A stretch of DNA of 64,000 nucleotides from Aquilonibacter sp963703325. Its GTDB lineage: Bacteria; Vulcanimicrobiota; Vulcanimicrobiia; Vulcanimicrobiales; Vulcanimicrobiaceae. The number at the start of each line of letters is the position of its first letter. Position 1 is the stretch's first letter. Below the pieces are notes generated by a model. The model saw nothing but the letters and a program-made list of their open reading frames with translations, had not been told where the DNA came from and made no database searches. The position numbers and the translations under genes were made by a program. Of the stretch, positions 50,386-59,032 are shown piece after piece. Where the stretch lies: contig OY969805.1 of assembly GCA_963703325.1 (NCBI GenBank), forward strand, positions 1,054,001 to 1,118,000. Direction: 5' to 3'.

Positions 50386-51773
50386 CCGATGGCTCTGTCA
50401 TGAACGGCAAGATAGCCGTCCAAAAGTGTGAGGAGAACTTGGCGCTCGTTACGCTCGGGGCGTTCCGTGACCTGCTCGAAAAGCCACTGCAGCGCTGCGC
50501 CGACGCGGGTGTCGCCGCGGAATCCCACTGGTGCAAGTTTTGCGTAAACCATCGCCTTGATGACGTCGTCGCCGCCGATCGCAAGGTCGGCTACCGAGAA
50601 TGCCGGTTTGCGTTCAACTTCCTCCCACACCCGCGCTTCAAAGCGCTCGTTTGAATCGTCGCGCTTGGGCAGACCCGATCCGGTGATGTCCGCGCGGCGC
50701 ACCGCGAATTGGCGTTGCAAATGCGGCAAACCGATGCGCCGGATGAAGCGGCGGATCGCGGCATCGCTCAAGTCGGGATCCTGCACGTACATGTGCTGGC
50801 GCACCAGGTGTTCCACGGTCTCGACAGTCTCATTTGAGAAGCGCAGCCGGCGCAGCATGTCGCCGGCCATCTCGGCGCCGACCTGCTCGTGCCGGTAGAA
50901 GTGCGGGCCCTCCTTCGTGCGCGGCTTGCCTATATCGTGGAATAAGGCAGCCAAGCGGAGAGTCGCATCGCCGGGCGGGGTGGCATCGATGGTGGCCAGG
51001 TTGTGTTGCCAGACATCGTAAGCGTGCCACTCGTTCTGCTCGACGCCGATCCCCTCGAGCAACTCCGGCCAGAATTCGGCCAGCACACCGGTCTCGGCAA
51101 GCAGGCGCAAGCCGACTGAGGGCTGCGATGCGAGCGTGAAGAGCTTCTGCAGCTCATCGTGGATGCGCTCGGGCGCGACCGTCCGCACCAGCGGTGCCGA
51201 CGCCCGCATGGCCGCGATCGTCGCCGGCGTGGGCACGTAGCCGAAGCGCGCCGTAAATTGGGCGGCGCGCAGCATGCGCAGCGGATCTTCCTCGAACGCC
51301 TGCGGCGTCAGGATGTCGATCAAGCCCGCGCGGATGTCGGCCTCGCCGCCGTAGGGATCGACCAGCTCGCCGCCCGGCAGCGAGCGCGCGATCATATTCA
51401 TGCGGAAATCGCGCCGGGCGAGATCGTCCTCGAGGGGGATATCCGGGCCGCTCTGCACTTCGAACTCGCGATGGCCATGGCCGGTCGAGCGCTCGCGACG
51501 CGGAAGGGCCACGTCCACCGTCTTGCCGTCGGTCGTCAGCTTGGCTACCGCGAAGGCCGCGCCGACCAGATCGACCCGGCCCAACGGCTCGAGCTGCGCG
51601 GTGAGCTGGTCGAGGGTGAGCCCGGTCACGACGTAATCGAGGTCCTTGGCAGGCAAGTCGACCCCTTCGACCACCTCACGGATCTCGTCGCGCACCCGGC
51701 CGCCGACGGCAAAAAGCCGGCCAGGGGCGAGCGCCTCGGCCAGCCGGGCGTCAAGCGGATGCGGCTGATACAT
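50382..51773 (-). CDS. cca: CCA tRNA nucleotidyltransferase with HD domain
   Basis: 463 residues. Class II nucleotidyltransferase: LFAVGGRVRDEIREVVEGVD with KDLDYVVTGL (catalytic DxD), then LARRDFRMNMIARSLPGGEL (RRDF-x-x-NA-like) and DPLRMLRAAQFTARFGYVP (EDPLR...R). C-terminal HD phosphohydrolase-type domain: LAALFHDIGKPRTKEG and FYRHEQVGAEMAGDMLRRLR. Adds or repairs the 3' CCA of tRNA. First gene of the leftward cca-parA-parB operon; its promoter region holds two parS-like sites. Confidence 0.93.
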   Translation of the reverse strand: MYQPHPLDARLAEALAPGRLFAVGGRVRDEIREVVEGVDLPAKDLDYVVTGLTLDQLTAQLEPLGRVDLVGAAFAVAKLTTDGKTVDVALPRRERSTGHGHREFEVQSGPDIPLEDDLARRDFRMNMIARSLPGGELVDPYGGEADIRAGLIDILTPQAFEEDPLRMLRAAQFTARFGYVPTPATIAAMRASAPLVRTVAPERIHDELQKLFTLASQPSVGLRLLAETGVLAEFWPELLEGIGVEQNEWHAYDVWQHNLATIDATPPGDATLRLAALFHDIGKPRTKEGPHFYRHEQVGAEMAGDMLRRLRFSNETVETVEHLVRQHMYVQDPDLSDAAIRRFIRRIGLPHLQRQFAVRRADITGSGLPKRDDSNERFEARVWEEVERKPAFSVADLAIGGDDVIKAMVYAKLAPVGFRGDTRVGAALQWLFEQVTERPERNERQVLLTLLDGYLAVHDRAIG

Positions 51774-51809
51774 CGCCTCCTATGGTACCAGCGAAGCCGA
51801 AATCCTTAA

Positions 51810-51825
51810 TGTTTCACGACAAACA
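51810..51825. promoter_or_regulatory. parS-like site, 14/16 to consensus
   Basis: TGTTTCACGACAAACA matches the general bacterial parS consensus TGTTTCACGTGAAACA at 14 of 16 positions, both mismatches in the central four. It lies 37 nt upstream of the cca start, in the leader of the operon that encodes ParA and ParB. Confidence 0.75.
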
Positions 51826-51837
51826 ATCCACCCGAAT

Positions 51838-51853
51838 TGTTTCACGTGATGCT
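51838..51853. promoter_or_regulatory. parS-like site, 13/16 to consensus
   Basis: TGTTTCACGTGATGCT has an intact left half and palindromic CACGTG core of parS but a degraded right end. It is 28 nt from the better site and in the same orientation, so the pair could bind ParB together. Confidence 0.65.
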
Positions 51854-51887
51854 TGTCATCCCGAGCGTAGCGAAGCGAGTCGAGGGA
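51853..51887 (+). repeat. Intergenic palindromic repeat unit, copy 2 of 3
   Basis: 35-nt unit starting TTGTCATCCCGAGCGTAGCG, near-identical to the reverse complement of 8274-8309 (one base length difference). It directly follows the second parS-like site and faces copy 3 in inverted orientation across 26 nt. Confidence 0.75.
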
Positions 51888-51913
51888 CCGCGAAAACTAA
51901 GGAAAGGTGCCGG

Positions 51914-51955
51914 TCCTTCGACTGCGGCGCTTCGCGCCTGCGCTCAGGATGACAA
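51914..51955 (-). repeat. Intergenic palindromic repeat unit, copy 3 of 3 (diverged)
   Basis: Unit with shared ends (TCCTTCGACT and TCAGGATGACAA) and a diverged GCGCTTCGCGC centre. It is inverted relative to the copy at 51853, so the two could fold into one large hairpin between cca and the C26 amidase gene. Confidence 0.65.
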
Positions 51956-51995
51956 GAACGGGCGCGTCCGCTAAGCGCAAGCTTCTTCCCCTCGC

Positions 51996-52709
51996 GTGCC
52001 GAACGCACTGCGCGTGAAGATCGGGCTGAGCTACGATCAAGGGACGCCCAAATATCGCCTTTATGTTGGGGCGCTTATGGCTGCGGCCGAACAGACCGGC
52101 ATCGACGTTCAGCCCTTCTGGCTCGGTGGTGTCGAGCGCGAAACCGATCGCACGGCCATGCGCACCATGGATGGGCTGGTGATTACCGGCGGCGCCGATG
52201 TCGAGCCGCACCGCTACGGCTACCGCGACGACCGAAACCTGTGCGAGACCTACCCCGGACGCGACGAGATCGAATGGGAAGTGCTGGATGCGGCCTTCGC
52301 GCGACGGCTCCCGATGCTCGCGATCTGCCGCGGGATGCAGCTCCTCAACGTGTATCAGGGCGGCTCGCTGCAACCCGACATGCCGAATCTCGCGAATCAC
52401 CGGCTTGAGGACGATCGACGGCACCTCGTAACGCTCGAACCGGGCTCGGCGCTGGAGATCCTGACCGGCGTGAATCAGGGTGAGGTGACGTCCAGCCACC
52501 ATCAGGCGGTCGAAGTCGTGGGGAACGGTCTGCAGGTCGCCGCGCGACACGCGGATGGCACAATCGAAGCGATCGAGTGGACGCGTCCGATGCGCCGGCC
52601 CTGGCTCGCCGCGGTGCAGTGGCACCCCGAGCGCATGGGCCTCGACGAGCCGCTGTCAGGCCCACTCTTCCGCGGGTTTCTCCAAGCCGTCTCGCTCGCG
52701 CGCGTTTAG
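51996..52709 (+). CDS. Gamma-glutamyl-gamma-aminobutyrate hydrolase-like class I amidotransferase (C26)
   Basis: 237 residues; GTG at 51996 or GTG at 52014 (giving MKIGLSYDQG). Class I glutamine-amidotransferase fold: DGLVITGGADVEPHRYGYRD, catalytic Cys in LPMLAICRGMQLLNVYQGGS (about residue 114), SSHHQAVEVVGNGLQV and the His/Glu pair in LAAVQWHPERMGLDEP. This is the PuuD/peptidase C26 group that hydrolyses gamma-glutamyl amides, for instance in polyamine breakdown; substrate not provable here. Convergent with rsmG, overlapping by 4 nt. Confidence 0.88.
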   Translation: MPNALRVKIGLSYDQGTPKYRLYVGALMAAAEQTGIDVQPFWLGGVERETDRTAMRTMDGLVITGGADVEPHRYGYRDDRNLCETYPGRDEIEWEVLDAAFARRLPMLAICRGMQLLNVYQGGSLQPDMPNLANHRLEDDRRHLVTLEPGSALEILTGVNQGEVTSSHHQAVEVVGNGLQVAARHADGTIEAIEWTRPMRRPWLAAVQWHPERMGLDEPLSGPLFRGFLQAVSLARV

Positions 52710-53377
52710 AAACAGAGCGGGCGTTTTTCCGGGATTCCGGTGCGGCGCGGGAAACGTGCGCCGGTTGGTGCCGTCTTGCGCACGAGCACGACGCGGCGCT
52801 CGCCGTCGAGGGGCGATTCGCTTTCAACCGCCCCGCCTAACATTAGCGCAGCATCGTTGAGGGCATGGCGTTCGCGCTCATCGAGCAGTCCGCGCTGCAG
52901 TACCGCGACGCCGCCCACCGCAACGAGCGGCAGCAGCAGTTCCGCCACGGTTGGTGCACTCGCCACCGCGCGCGCAGTTCCGGCCGCAAACTGCTCGCGC
53001 AGTCGCGGATTATGGCCGGCGATCTCCGCGCGCTCGGCAATCACCGCGCCGCGTAGACCGAGTTCCTCGAGCATGCGCTCGAGAAAGCGCGCCTTTTTCA
53101 CCGTGCTCTCGATCATTGTCACCGGCACCCCGGTCACGATCGCGAGCGGAATCGCCGGCAGGCCGCCGCCCGACCCGATATCCACCAGCGATTCGTGAAT
53201 CTGGGACGCGATCGACAGGCTGTCGAGGATGTGCGGCGCAAATTCGGCGGCGGTCTTAGCGCCGGTCAGATTGAACTGCCGGTTGGCCTCGAGCACGGCT
53301 TCGCCGTACCGGGTGAGGCGCTCGAGGTGCTCGGACGGCGCGCCGGCCGCCTCAAGAAGCGCGCGAAGCTCGCTCAC
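52706..53377 (-). CDS. rsmG: 16S rRNA (guanine527-N7)-methyltransferase
   Basis: 223 residues from GTG 53377, which gives MSELRALLEAAGAPSEHLER; a longer reading to 53407 lies in mnmG. SAM-binding core: FAPHILDSLSIASQIHESLV and DIGSGGGLPAIPLAIVTGV (motif I), with ESTVKKARFLERMLEELGLR following. RAVASAPTVAELLLPLVAVG corresponds to the family's ARAVAPL segment. Downstream of mnmG with a 26-nt overlap, the conserved gidA-gidB order near the origin. Confidence 0.93.
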   Translation of the reverse strand: MSELRALLEAAGAPSEHLERLTRYGEAVLEANRQFNLTGAKTAAEFAPHILDSLSIASQIHESLVDIGSGGGLPAIPLAIVTGVPVTMIESTVKKARFLERMLEELGLRGAVIAERAEIAGHNPRLREQFAAGTARAVASAPTVAELLLPLVAVGGVAVLQRGLLDERERHALNDAALMLGGAVESESPLDGERRVVLVRKTAPTGARFPRRTGIPEKRPLCF

Positions 53378-55214
53378 GCTCGATGAACAGGCCCACGATC
53401 GCGACATCGGCCGGCGTCACGCCGGGAATGCGGCTGGCTGCACCGAGCGTCCGCGGCTGCTGCGCGCTCAACTTCTCGCGCGCCTCTCGCGAGAGTGCCG
53501 TAATATCGGCATAGTCAAAGCCCGCCGGGATCACGACGCGCTCGGTTTTAGCCGCACGTTCGATCGCCATCTCTTGCCGCCGGACATAGCCCGCGACCTT
53601 GAGTTCGATCGCCGCGCGTTCACCGGTGGCGGCATCGAGTCGTGGTTCGAACCGTTCGGCAATATCACCAAACTCGAGCGTCGGGCGACGCAGCGCATCG
53701 GCCAGCGTCGCGCCGGTTTCGAAGCGCTGATCCTTGATCTGCTCCACGCCGACGCGCGTCTGTTCGGCGCGCACCATGGCGTGACGCAATGTCTGTTGCC
53801 GCGATGCAAATGCCGACCACGCTGCGTCGTCGACCAACCCAAACTCGCGACCGATCGGCGTCAGGCGTGTGTCGGCGTTGTCGTGCCGCAAGATCACGCG
53901 GTGTTCGGCGCGCGAGGTCAACATGCGATACGGTTCGTCGACGCCTTTGCTGACGAGGTCGTCGATCAACACGCCGATGTAGGCTTGGCTCCGCGAAAGT
54001 CGCAACGGCTCGCGTCCCTGCACCGCGCGCGCCGCATTGACACCCGCAATTAAGCCTTGCGCCGCCGCCTCTTCATAGCCCGACGTGCCGTTGAGTTGTC
54101 CGCAATGATACAGACCCGCGATGCGGCGCGTCTCGAGCGTGTCGTGCAATTCCGTCGGAGGCACCATGTCGTATTCCACCGCATAGCCGGCACGCAGCAT
54201 CACACACTGCTCCAAGCCAGGCAACGTGTGCAGCATCTCGATCTGAATCTCCGCCGGCAACGACGTGGAGAAACCGCCGACGTAGAGCGTCGGTTCATCC
54301 CAGCCTTCGGGTTCGATGAAGAGTTGATGCGACGGATTGTGCGCGAATTTCACGACTTTGTCTTCGATCGATGGACAGTAGCGCGGCCCAATGCCCTCGA
54401 TCAAATCGAGTCCGTAGAGCGGCGAATACAGCAAATTATCGCGCACCAGCGTGTGCGTGCGTTCGTTGGTTTCGGTGATGTAGCACGGCAGTTGCGGGCC
54501 GGCGAACGTTGCCTCGCTGGTGTACGAAAAAACTAACGGCTCGTCGCATGGCGGCTGCATCAGCATCCCGTCGTAGTCGACGGTCGTTTTGTCGATGCGC
54601 GGTGGCGTCCCGGTTTTCAAACGCTTGGTGGGAAAACCCAAACGGCGCAGCGCCTGCGCGAGTCCGATCGCCGGCGCTTCGCCAAAACGCCCTTCGGCTT
54701 GCACCACGCTGCCGCGAAACGTTTTGCCGCCCAAAAATGTCCCGGTCGCGAGCACGATACTGCGCGCATAGTAGCGTGCGCCGTCGCTGCAAGCCACGCC
54801 GCGCGCGACGTCACCGTCGACGATGAGATCCTCGACCAACCCGCGCACGATGGTCAGGTTCGGTTGCGCGCGCAACACCTCGATCGCTAACTTTGCGTAC
54901 GCCGGTTTGTCCATCAGTTGGCGCAGCGCGCGCACCGCCGGCCCTTTGCTCTCGTTTAAAAAGCGCGCGTGCAGACTGCAGCGGTCGGCGATCTGCGCCA
55001 TCGCGCCGCCGAGCGCATCGATCTCGCGCACCAGTTGCCCTTTGGCGCTTCCGCCGATCGACGGATTGCACGGCAGCGTGCAAATCTTCTCGGGATCGCC
55101 CGTCACTAACAGCGTCTCGACGCCAAGGCGCGCGGAGGCCAGCGCCGCTTCCACGCCCGCATGACCACCCCCGACGACGATGACGCTTGCGTCATCATTG
55201 TGCACATTCTGCAT
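53352..55214 (-). CDS. mnmG: tRNA uridine-5-carboxymethylaminomethyl modification enzyme MnmG (GidA)
   Basis: 620 residues from ATG 55214 (E. coli protein is of similar size). FAD site: VIVVGGGHAGVEAALASARL. Family motifs: CTLPCNPSIGGSAKGQLVRE, AIVLATGTFLGGKTFRG-like segment, LKTGTPPRIDKTTVDYDGML, GPRYCPSIEDKVVKFA and LYHCGQLNGTSGYEEAAAQG. Works with MnmE to modify wobble uridine 34; mnmE lies 0.9 kb upstream on the same strand. Longer readings to 55415 cross the divergent 55258 gene. Confidence 0.97.
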   Translation of the reverse strand: MQNVHNDDASVIVVGGGHAGVEAALASARLGVETLLVTGDPEKICTLPCNPSIGGSAKGQLVREIDALGGAMAQIADRCSLHARFLNESKGPAVRALRQLMDKPAYAKLAIEVLRAQPNLTIVRGLVEDLIVDGDVARGVACSDGARYYARSIVLATGTFLGGKTFRGSVVQAEGRFGEAPAIGLAQALRRLGFPTKRLKTGTPPRIDKTTVDYDGMLMQPPCDEPLVFSYTSEATFAGPQLPCYITETNERTHTLVRDNLLYSPLYGLDLIEGIGPRYCPSIEDKVVKFAHNPSHQLFIEPEGWDEPTLYVGGFSTSLPAEIQIEMLHTLPGLEQCVMLRAGYAVEYDMVPPTELHDTLETRRIAGLYHCGQLNGTSGYEEAAAQGLIAGVNAARAVQGREPLRLSRSQAYIGVLIDDLVSKGVDEPYRMLTSRAEHRVILRHDNADTRLTPIGREFGLVDDAAWSAFASRQQTLRHAMVRAEQTRVGVEQIKDQRFETGATLADALRRPTLEFGDIAERFEPRLDAATGERAAIELKVAGYVRRQEMAIERAAKTERVVIPAGFDYADITALSREAREKLSAQQPRTLGAASRIPGVTPADVAIVGLFIERERASRAS

Positions 55215-55257
55215 GCCAGGCCAGCGCTTTGGGCAGTCCGAAACGAAACCCTTGAGA

Positions 55258-55587
55258 ATGAAGACGTTCGTGACGCTCGCGCTTGCCCTAGCGACCTTTT
55301 CGGGCACGCTCCTCGACAAAACGACTGGGCAGCCGCTAACCAAGGTGCACGTCCACGCGGCCGGCCCGAGCGTCGGCGATGCCACCACCGACGCGCACGG
55401 CCGGTTCACGCTCAAGAACCTCGCGCCCGGTACCTACACCGTCGACGTCGAGTCGAACGACGTGCCGCCGCAGACCTTCAAAGTGACGCTCGCCGGCAAC
55501 CGGATCACGGTCCTAACGATGAAGGCCTGCAGCACGACGCTCGACTACCATTGCAGTCTTCCGGGCGGCGGCCCGGGACCGGGTTAG
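55258..55587 (+). CDS. Secreted carboxypeptidase-regulatory-like (CarboxypepD_reg) beta-sandwich protein
   Basis: 109 residues from ATG 55258. Short signal peptide MKTFVTLALALATFS. The rest is one transthyretin-like module: GTLLDKTTGQPLTKVHVHAA, TTDAHGRFTLKNLAPGTYTV and TFKVTLAGNRITVLTMKAC, the GxVxDxxTGxPLxxVxV...T-x-x-x-G-x-F-x-L-x-x-L-x-x-G-x-Y layout. Two Cys near the end may form a disulfide. Such modules bind carbohydrate or act as adhesion domains; function here unknown. Divergent from mnmG. Confidence 0.8.
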   Translation: MKTFVTLALALATFSGTLLDKTTGQPLTKVHVHAAGPSVGDATTDAHGRFTLKNLAPGTYTVDVESNDVPPQTFKVTLAGNRITVLTMKACSTTLDYHCSLPGGGPGPG

Positions 55588-56132
55588 CTAGCCGCCGCGG
55601 TTGCGTGCGACCGTAGGCGGAACGAAAAGGCGATCATCACGATCCCGAAGAGTATCGCGTAGAAGCCGATCAGGTAGATTACGGTCAGGATTCCGATCAA
55701 CGGATAGATGATCAGCAGCACGCCGAAGACGACGGAGAGGATGCCGCCGAGGATCAGCATCCACTCGTTGGGCATCAGCGCGCGCAATTGGAACGCGGCG
55801 ATCAGCTCGAGGATGCCGGTGAGCACCGCCCACACCGCAATCGTCAGATAGAGCGCGAATCCAGCGAGCAACGGTTGGAAGAACACGATCGCGGCAACGG
55901 CGATTCCGACGATGCCTTCGACCGCAAGTGCAATCCAGCGTTGGTGCGCTTCGGCCGCGCGAACCGCCGAGACGATCGCGAACACGCCGTCGATCAGCGC
56001 GTACGCGCCAAAAAGTACCACCAGCGCGAATCCCGTTGCGCCGGGCCAGAAAAACGCGAGAAGACCGAAGATGACGGCAGCGATGCCGCGGATCAGCAGC
56101 GCCCACCAGTTGCGTGCCAAGACTCCAAGCAT
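55584..56132 (-). CDS. HdeD-family (DUF308) membrane protein
   Basis: 182 residues with six predicted membrane segments: WWALLIRGIAAVIFGLLAFF, GFALVVLFGAYALIDGVFAI, VEGIVGIAVAAIVFFQPLLA, FALYLTIAVWAVLTGILELI, WMLILGGILSVVFGVLLIIY and GILTVIYLIGFYAILFGIVM. The internally repeated G-x-x-x-x-x-P pattern is that of HdeD, linked to acid resistance in enteric bacteria; role here unknown. Lies 12 nt after mnmE's stop but interrupts the mnmE-mnmG order. Confidence 0.9.
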   Translation of the reverse strand: MLGVLARNWWALLIRGIAAVIFGLLAFFWPGATGFALVVLFGAYALIDGVFAIVSAVRAAEAHQRWIALAVEGIVGIAVAAIVFFQPLLAGFALYLTIAVWAVLTGILELIAAFQLRALMPNEWMLILGGILSVVFGVLLIIYPLIGILTVIYLIGFYAILFGIVMIAFSFRLRSHATAAAS

Positions 56133-56144
56133 GTCGTTCTCTCC

Positions 56145-57485
56145 TTATTTTCCGATGCAAAATCGACGAAAAACGCCGCCAAGCACCTCTTCCGCGGCGA
56201 CGTCTCCGGTGACGTGCCCGAGGGCGGCATGAGCCTCCTGCAGGTCGCCGACCACCAAATCGACCGGTTCGCCGGTCCGTAAGGTTTCACGCGCGTCGTC
56301 GAGGGCGTGTAGCGCGGCATTGACCGCCGCGAACTCCCGCGCGGACGCAAGATGGGGCCGCTCGAGGTCGGGGGCTTCGCCGCCCCACCCGACGCGCGCG
56401 AGCGCGGCGCGCAGCGCACGAATCGTGCCCGGCTCGTACACGCTGCCGCTGATTGCGTCGGGGATCGCGGCCTCGAGGGCTCCGCGCTCACCCAGATCGG
56501 CCTTGTTGAAAAACACCACGCGCGCGTCCGCGCTGGTCCGCGCGAGCAAGGCGCGCGCGTCGGCCGAGAGCGGAACGGATCCGTCGAGCACGACGAGCGC
56601 GACCCGCGCGGACGCCAGCGCACGCTGCGACCGCTCGATGCCCGCCGCTTCTAAGCGATCGGCATGATCGCGAATCCCGGCCGTGTCGACCAGCCGCACG
56701 CGCACGCCGTCGATAGCAATCGACTCCTCGATCGTGTCGCGCGTCGTCCCGGCAATCTCCGACACGATCGCGCGCTCTTCGCCCAAGAGCGCATTGAGCA
56801 GCGAGGACTTGCCGGCATTGGGCGGACCGACGATCGCGACCGTGATGCCTTCGCGCACCAATCGTCCGACTTCACCGTCGCGCTGCAGACGCTGCAAGGC
56901 GGCAACGATTGCGTCGAGCTCGTGCTGCACGCGCGCGCGATCGGGATCCGGCACTTCGTCGGGAAAATCGATCGCGCCGCTGCAATCTTCGACGATCGCG
57001 GTTAAACGCGCGCGCAACGCGTTGACCTCGTTGGCCAACCCGCCGCCGAGATTGGCCAGCGCGGCGCGCGCCGCCGAACGCGTTTCCGCATCGATCAGAT
57101 CCGCGACCGCGGCGGCGGCGTGCAAGTCCACCTTGCCGTGCATGAACGCGCGGCGCGTAAATTCGCCCGGTTCTGCCGGGCGCGCGCCGAGCGCAAGCAG
57201 CGTGCGCAGCACTTCGCGCACCACGATCGGCGAGCCGTGAATCTGTAGTTCGAGCGTGTCCTCGCCGGTGTAGCTGTGCGGTGCTTGCGCAAAGAGCGCG
57301 ACGCCGCGATCGATCGTCTCGCCGCGTTCGTCGAGGATCGCTCCATAGTGCGCGTAGTGCGGCTGCAAGGCTGCTGACGGCACGACGCGCGCGGCGATTG
57401 CGCGAACATCGGGACCACTGACGCGGACGATCGCGATCGCGCCGCGCCCAGGCGGTGTCGCGAGTGCCGCGATCGTCTCGTTCAC
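56145..57485 (-). CDS. mnmE: tRNA modification GTPase MnmE (TrmE)
   Basis: 446 residues from GTG 57485, giving NETIAALATPPGRGAIAIVR. N-terminal folate-binding domain with YTGEDTLELQIHGSPIVVRE and PGEFTRRAFMHGKVDLHAAA. G domain: G1 GPPNAGKSSLLNALLGEERA (about residue 226), G2 AGTTRDTIEES, G3 VDTAGIRDHAD, G4 FNKADLGE. C-terminal CIGK with the conserved catalytic Cys. Partner of MnmG. The start overlaps the stop of the binding-protein gene. Confidence 0.97.
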   Translation of the reverse strand: MNETIAALATPPGRGAIAIVRVSGPDVRAIAARVVPSAALQPHYAHYGAILDERGETIDRGVALFAQAPHSYTGEDTLELQIHGSPIVVREVLRTLLALGARPAEPGEFTRRAFMHGKVDLHAAAAVADLIDAETRSAARAALANLGGGLANEVNALRARLTAIVEDCSGAIDFPDEVPDPDRARVQHELDAIVAALQRLQRDGEVGRLVREGITVAIVGPPNAGKSSLLNALLGEERAIVSEIAGTTRDTIEESIAIDGVRVRLVDTAGIRDHADRLEAAGIERSQRALASARVALVVLDGSVPLSADARALLARTSADARVVFFNKADLGERGALEAAIPDAISGSVYEPGTIRALRAALARVGWGGEAPDLERPHLASAREFAAVNAALHALDDARETLRTGEPVDLVVGDLQEAHAALGHVTGDVAAEEVLGGVFRRFCIGK

Positions 57486-59032
57486 GGCAGCGACCAGTCT
57501 TCCGTCTGGCCGAAATTGTAGAGCATGTTCGGACCGAAGCCACGCAAGGCCGGATTGACGGCCTCGAACTCGGTGCGCTCGACCAGAAAAATCACCGGAA
57601 CCTCGGCCGCGATGCGCTGCTGCATGATCCAAAACTGTTTGGTGCGCGCGGCCGGATCGAGCAGCCGTTGCTGCGCGGCGAACGCGGCGTCGTAGCGCGC
57701 ATCGCACCAGCGCGCGACGTTGGGTCCGTTGGGCGCACGATTGGCGCACGTCCAGGGCTCCGAGGCTTCCGGGTCGAGACCACCGTACCAGCCGCCGATC
57801 TCCAGATCGAACTTGCCGTCGTACAGAATGCCGCCGCTCGCCGGCGGTGCATAGAGCAGGCTCGGCGTCGCGCCTTCTTGTGTCGCATCGATGCCAACCG
57901 CGCGCAGATTCTCTTGGATCAGCGTCGCCACGCTTTTATACACGTTCTCCGAGAGATTGAATGAGATCCGCGCGCTCAGGTGCCGTCCCGCGAGCAACGC
58001 GCGCGCCCGCGCCGGATCGTAGGGCAAGGCACGAATCGCCGCATCGTGCTGCGGGAAAAGCGAAGGAATTTCGGTGGTGGCCAGCGCGCTCGAGTTGTGG
58101 TAAATCGTTTTGGCGATCGCCGCGCGATCGATCGCATAGGCGATGGCCCGGCGCGCTTGTAGATCCGGAAGATGCTCGGTTTGCAGCTCGACATTATCGA
58201 CTTCGTTGCGCGGAACCGGTACGAGCGCGATCCCCGAATCCTTCTTCGCCGTTTCGACCTGATCGTAGGTGATGTCGGTGAAGTCGATCGAATGCGCCAG
58301 CAAATCGATGTAGGCCGTGTTCTCGTCGGCGATCATCTTGACGACGATGCGCTGCAGTTTGGGCTGCTGCCACGAATACGGATTGCGTTCGAGCACGATG
58401 GAATCACCGCGATTCCACTGCACCACGCGAAAGGGTCCGGTGCCGAACGGTCGCGCGTTCCACGCCGCAGCGTGCGCGAGATCGGTATCGCCGGCAAACG
58501 CGTGCGCCGGCAGGATGCCGAAGACGTAATCGCTCGCGGCGAACAGTTCGTACACCGCCCCCGACCAGGGCGCTTTCAAACGAATGCGCACGGTGTGCGG
58601 GTCAGGAGTTTGCAACGAAGCGATGCGGCGATAGGGATCGGCTTCGGTGATCGGATTGCGTGGATCGAGAATCGCGCGATAGGTAAACGCGACGTCGCGT
58701 GAAGTGAACGGCACGCCGTCGGCAAAGCGCGCGTGGCGCAAGTGATAGGTAATCGTGAGGCCGTCGCGCGAGACGCCGCCGTTGCGAACCGTTGGAATCT
58801 GCGTGCAGAGCAACGGGATCGCGCGGCTGTCGGTCCCGATGCCGACCAGCGGTTGCGTGTAGAGTTGGGTGAGATCGATCAACCGCTGCCCGAACGCGAT
58901 CAGTGGATCGAGCGTGTAGATCGTGCCGAGGTACCCGATGCGCACTTCGCCGGGCGTGCCCCACGTCGAACCGGTCCGCGAACATGCCGCGAGCACAAGG
59001 ATAAGGACGACGAGTCGGGCGTTACGCAGCAC
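57482..59032 (-). CDS. Peptide/solute-binding lipoprotein of an ABC transporter (SBP family 5)
   Basis: 516 residues from GTG 59030-59032; a longer reading crosses the neighbour. Lipobox VVLILVLAACSRTG (Cys17). Family-5 features: VRIGYLGTIYTLDPLIAFGQ, TYHLRHARFADGVPFTSRDV, FGTGPFRVVQWNRGDSIVLE, LLAHSIDFTDITYDQVETAK and LQARRAIAYAIDRAAIAKTI. Usually delivers oligopeptides or nickel-type ligands to a DppBC/DppDF transporter, but no permease or ATPase gene is near. Start overlaps the upstream PH-like gene by 11 nt. Confidence 0.9.
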   Translation of the reverse strand: MLRNARLVVLILVLAACSRTGSTWGTPGEVRIGYLGTIYTLDPLIAFGQRLIDLTQLYTQPLVGIGTDSRAIPLLCTQIPTVRNGGVSRDGLTITYHLRHARFADGVPFTSRDVAFTYRAILDPRNPITEADPYRRIASLQTPDPHTVRIRLKAPWSGAVYELFAASDYVFGILPAHAFAGDTDLAHAAAWNARPFGTGPFRVVQWNRGDSIVLERNPYSWQQPKLQRIVVKMIADENTAYIDLLAHSIDFTDITYDQVETAKKDSGIALVPVPRNEVDNVELQTEHLPDLQARRAIAYAIDRAAIAKTIYHNSSALATTEIPSLFPQHDAAIRALPYDPARARALLAGRHLSARISFNLSENVYKSVATLIQENLRAVGIDATQEGATPSLLYAPPASGGILYDGKFDLEIGGWYGGLDPEASEPWTCANRAPNGPNVARWCDARYDAAFAAQQRLLDPAARTKQFWIMQQRIAAEVPVIFLVERTEFEAVNPALRGFGPNMLYNFGQTEDWSLP

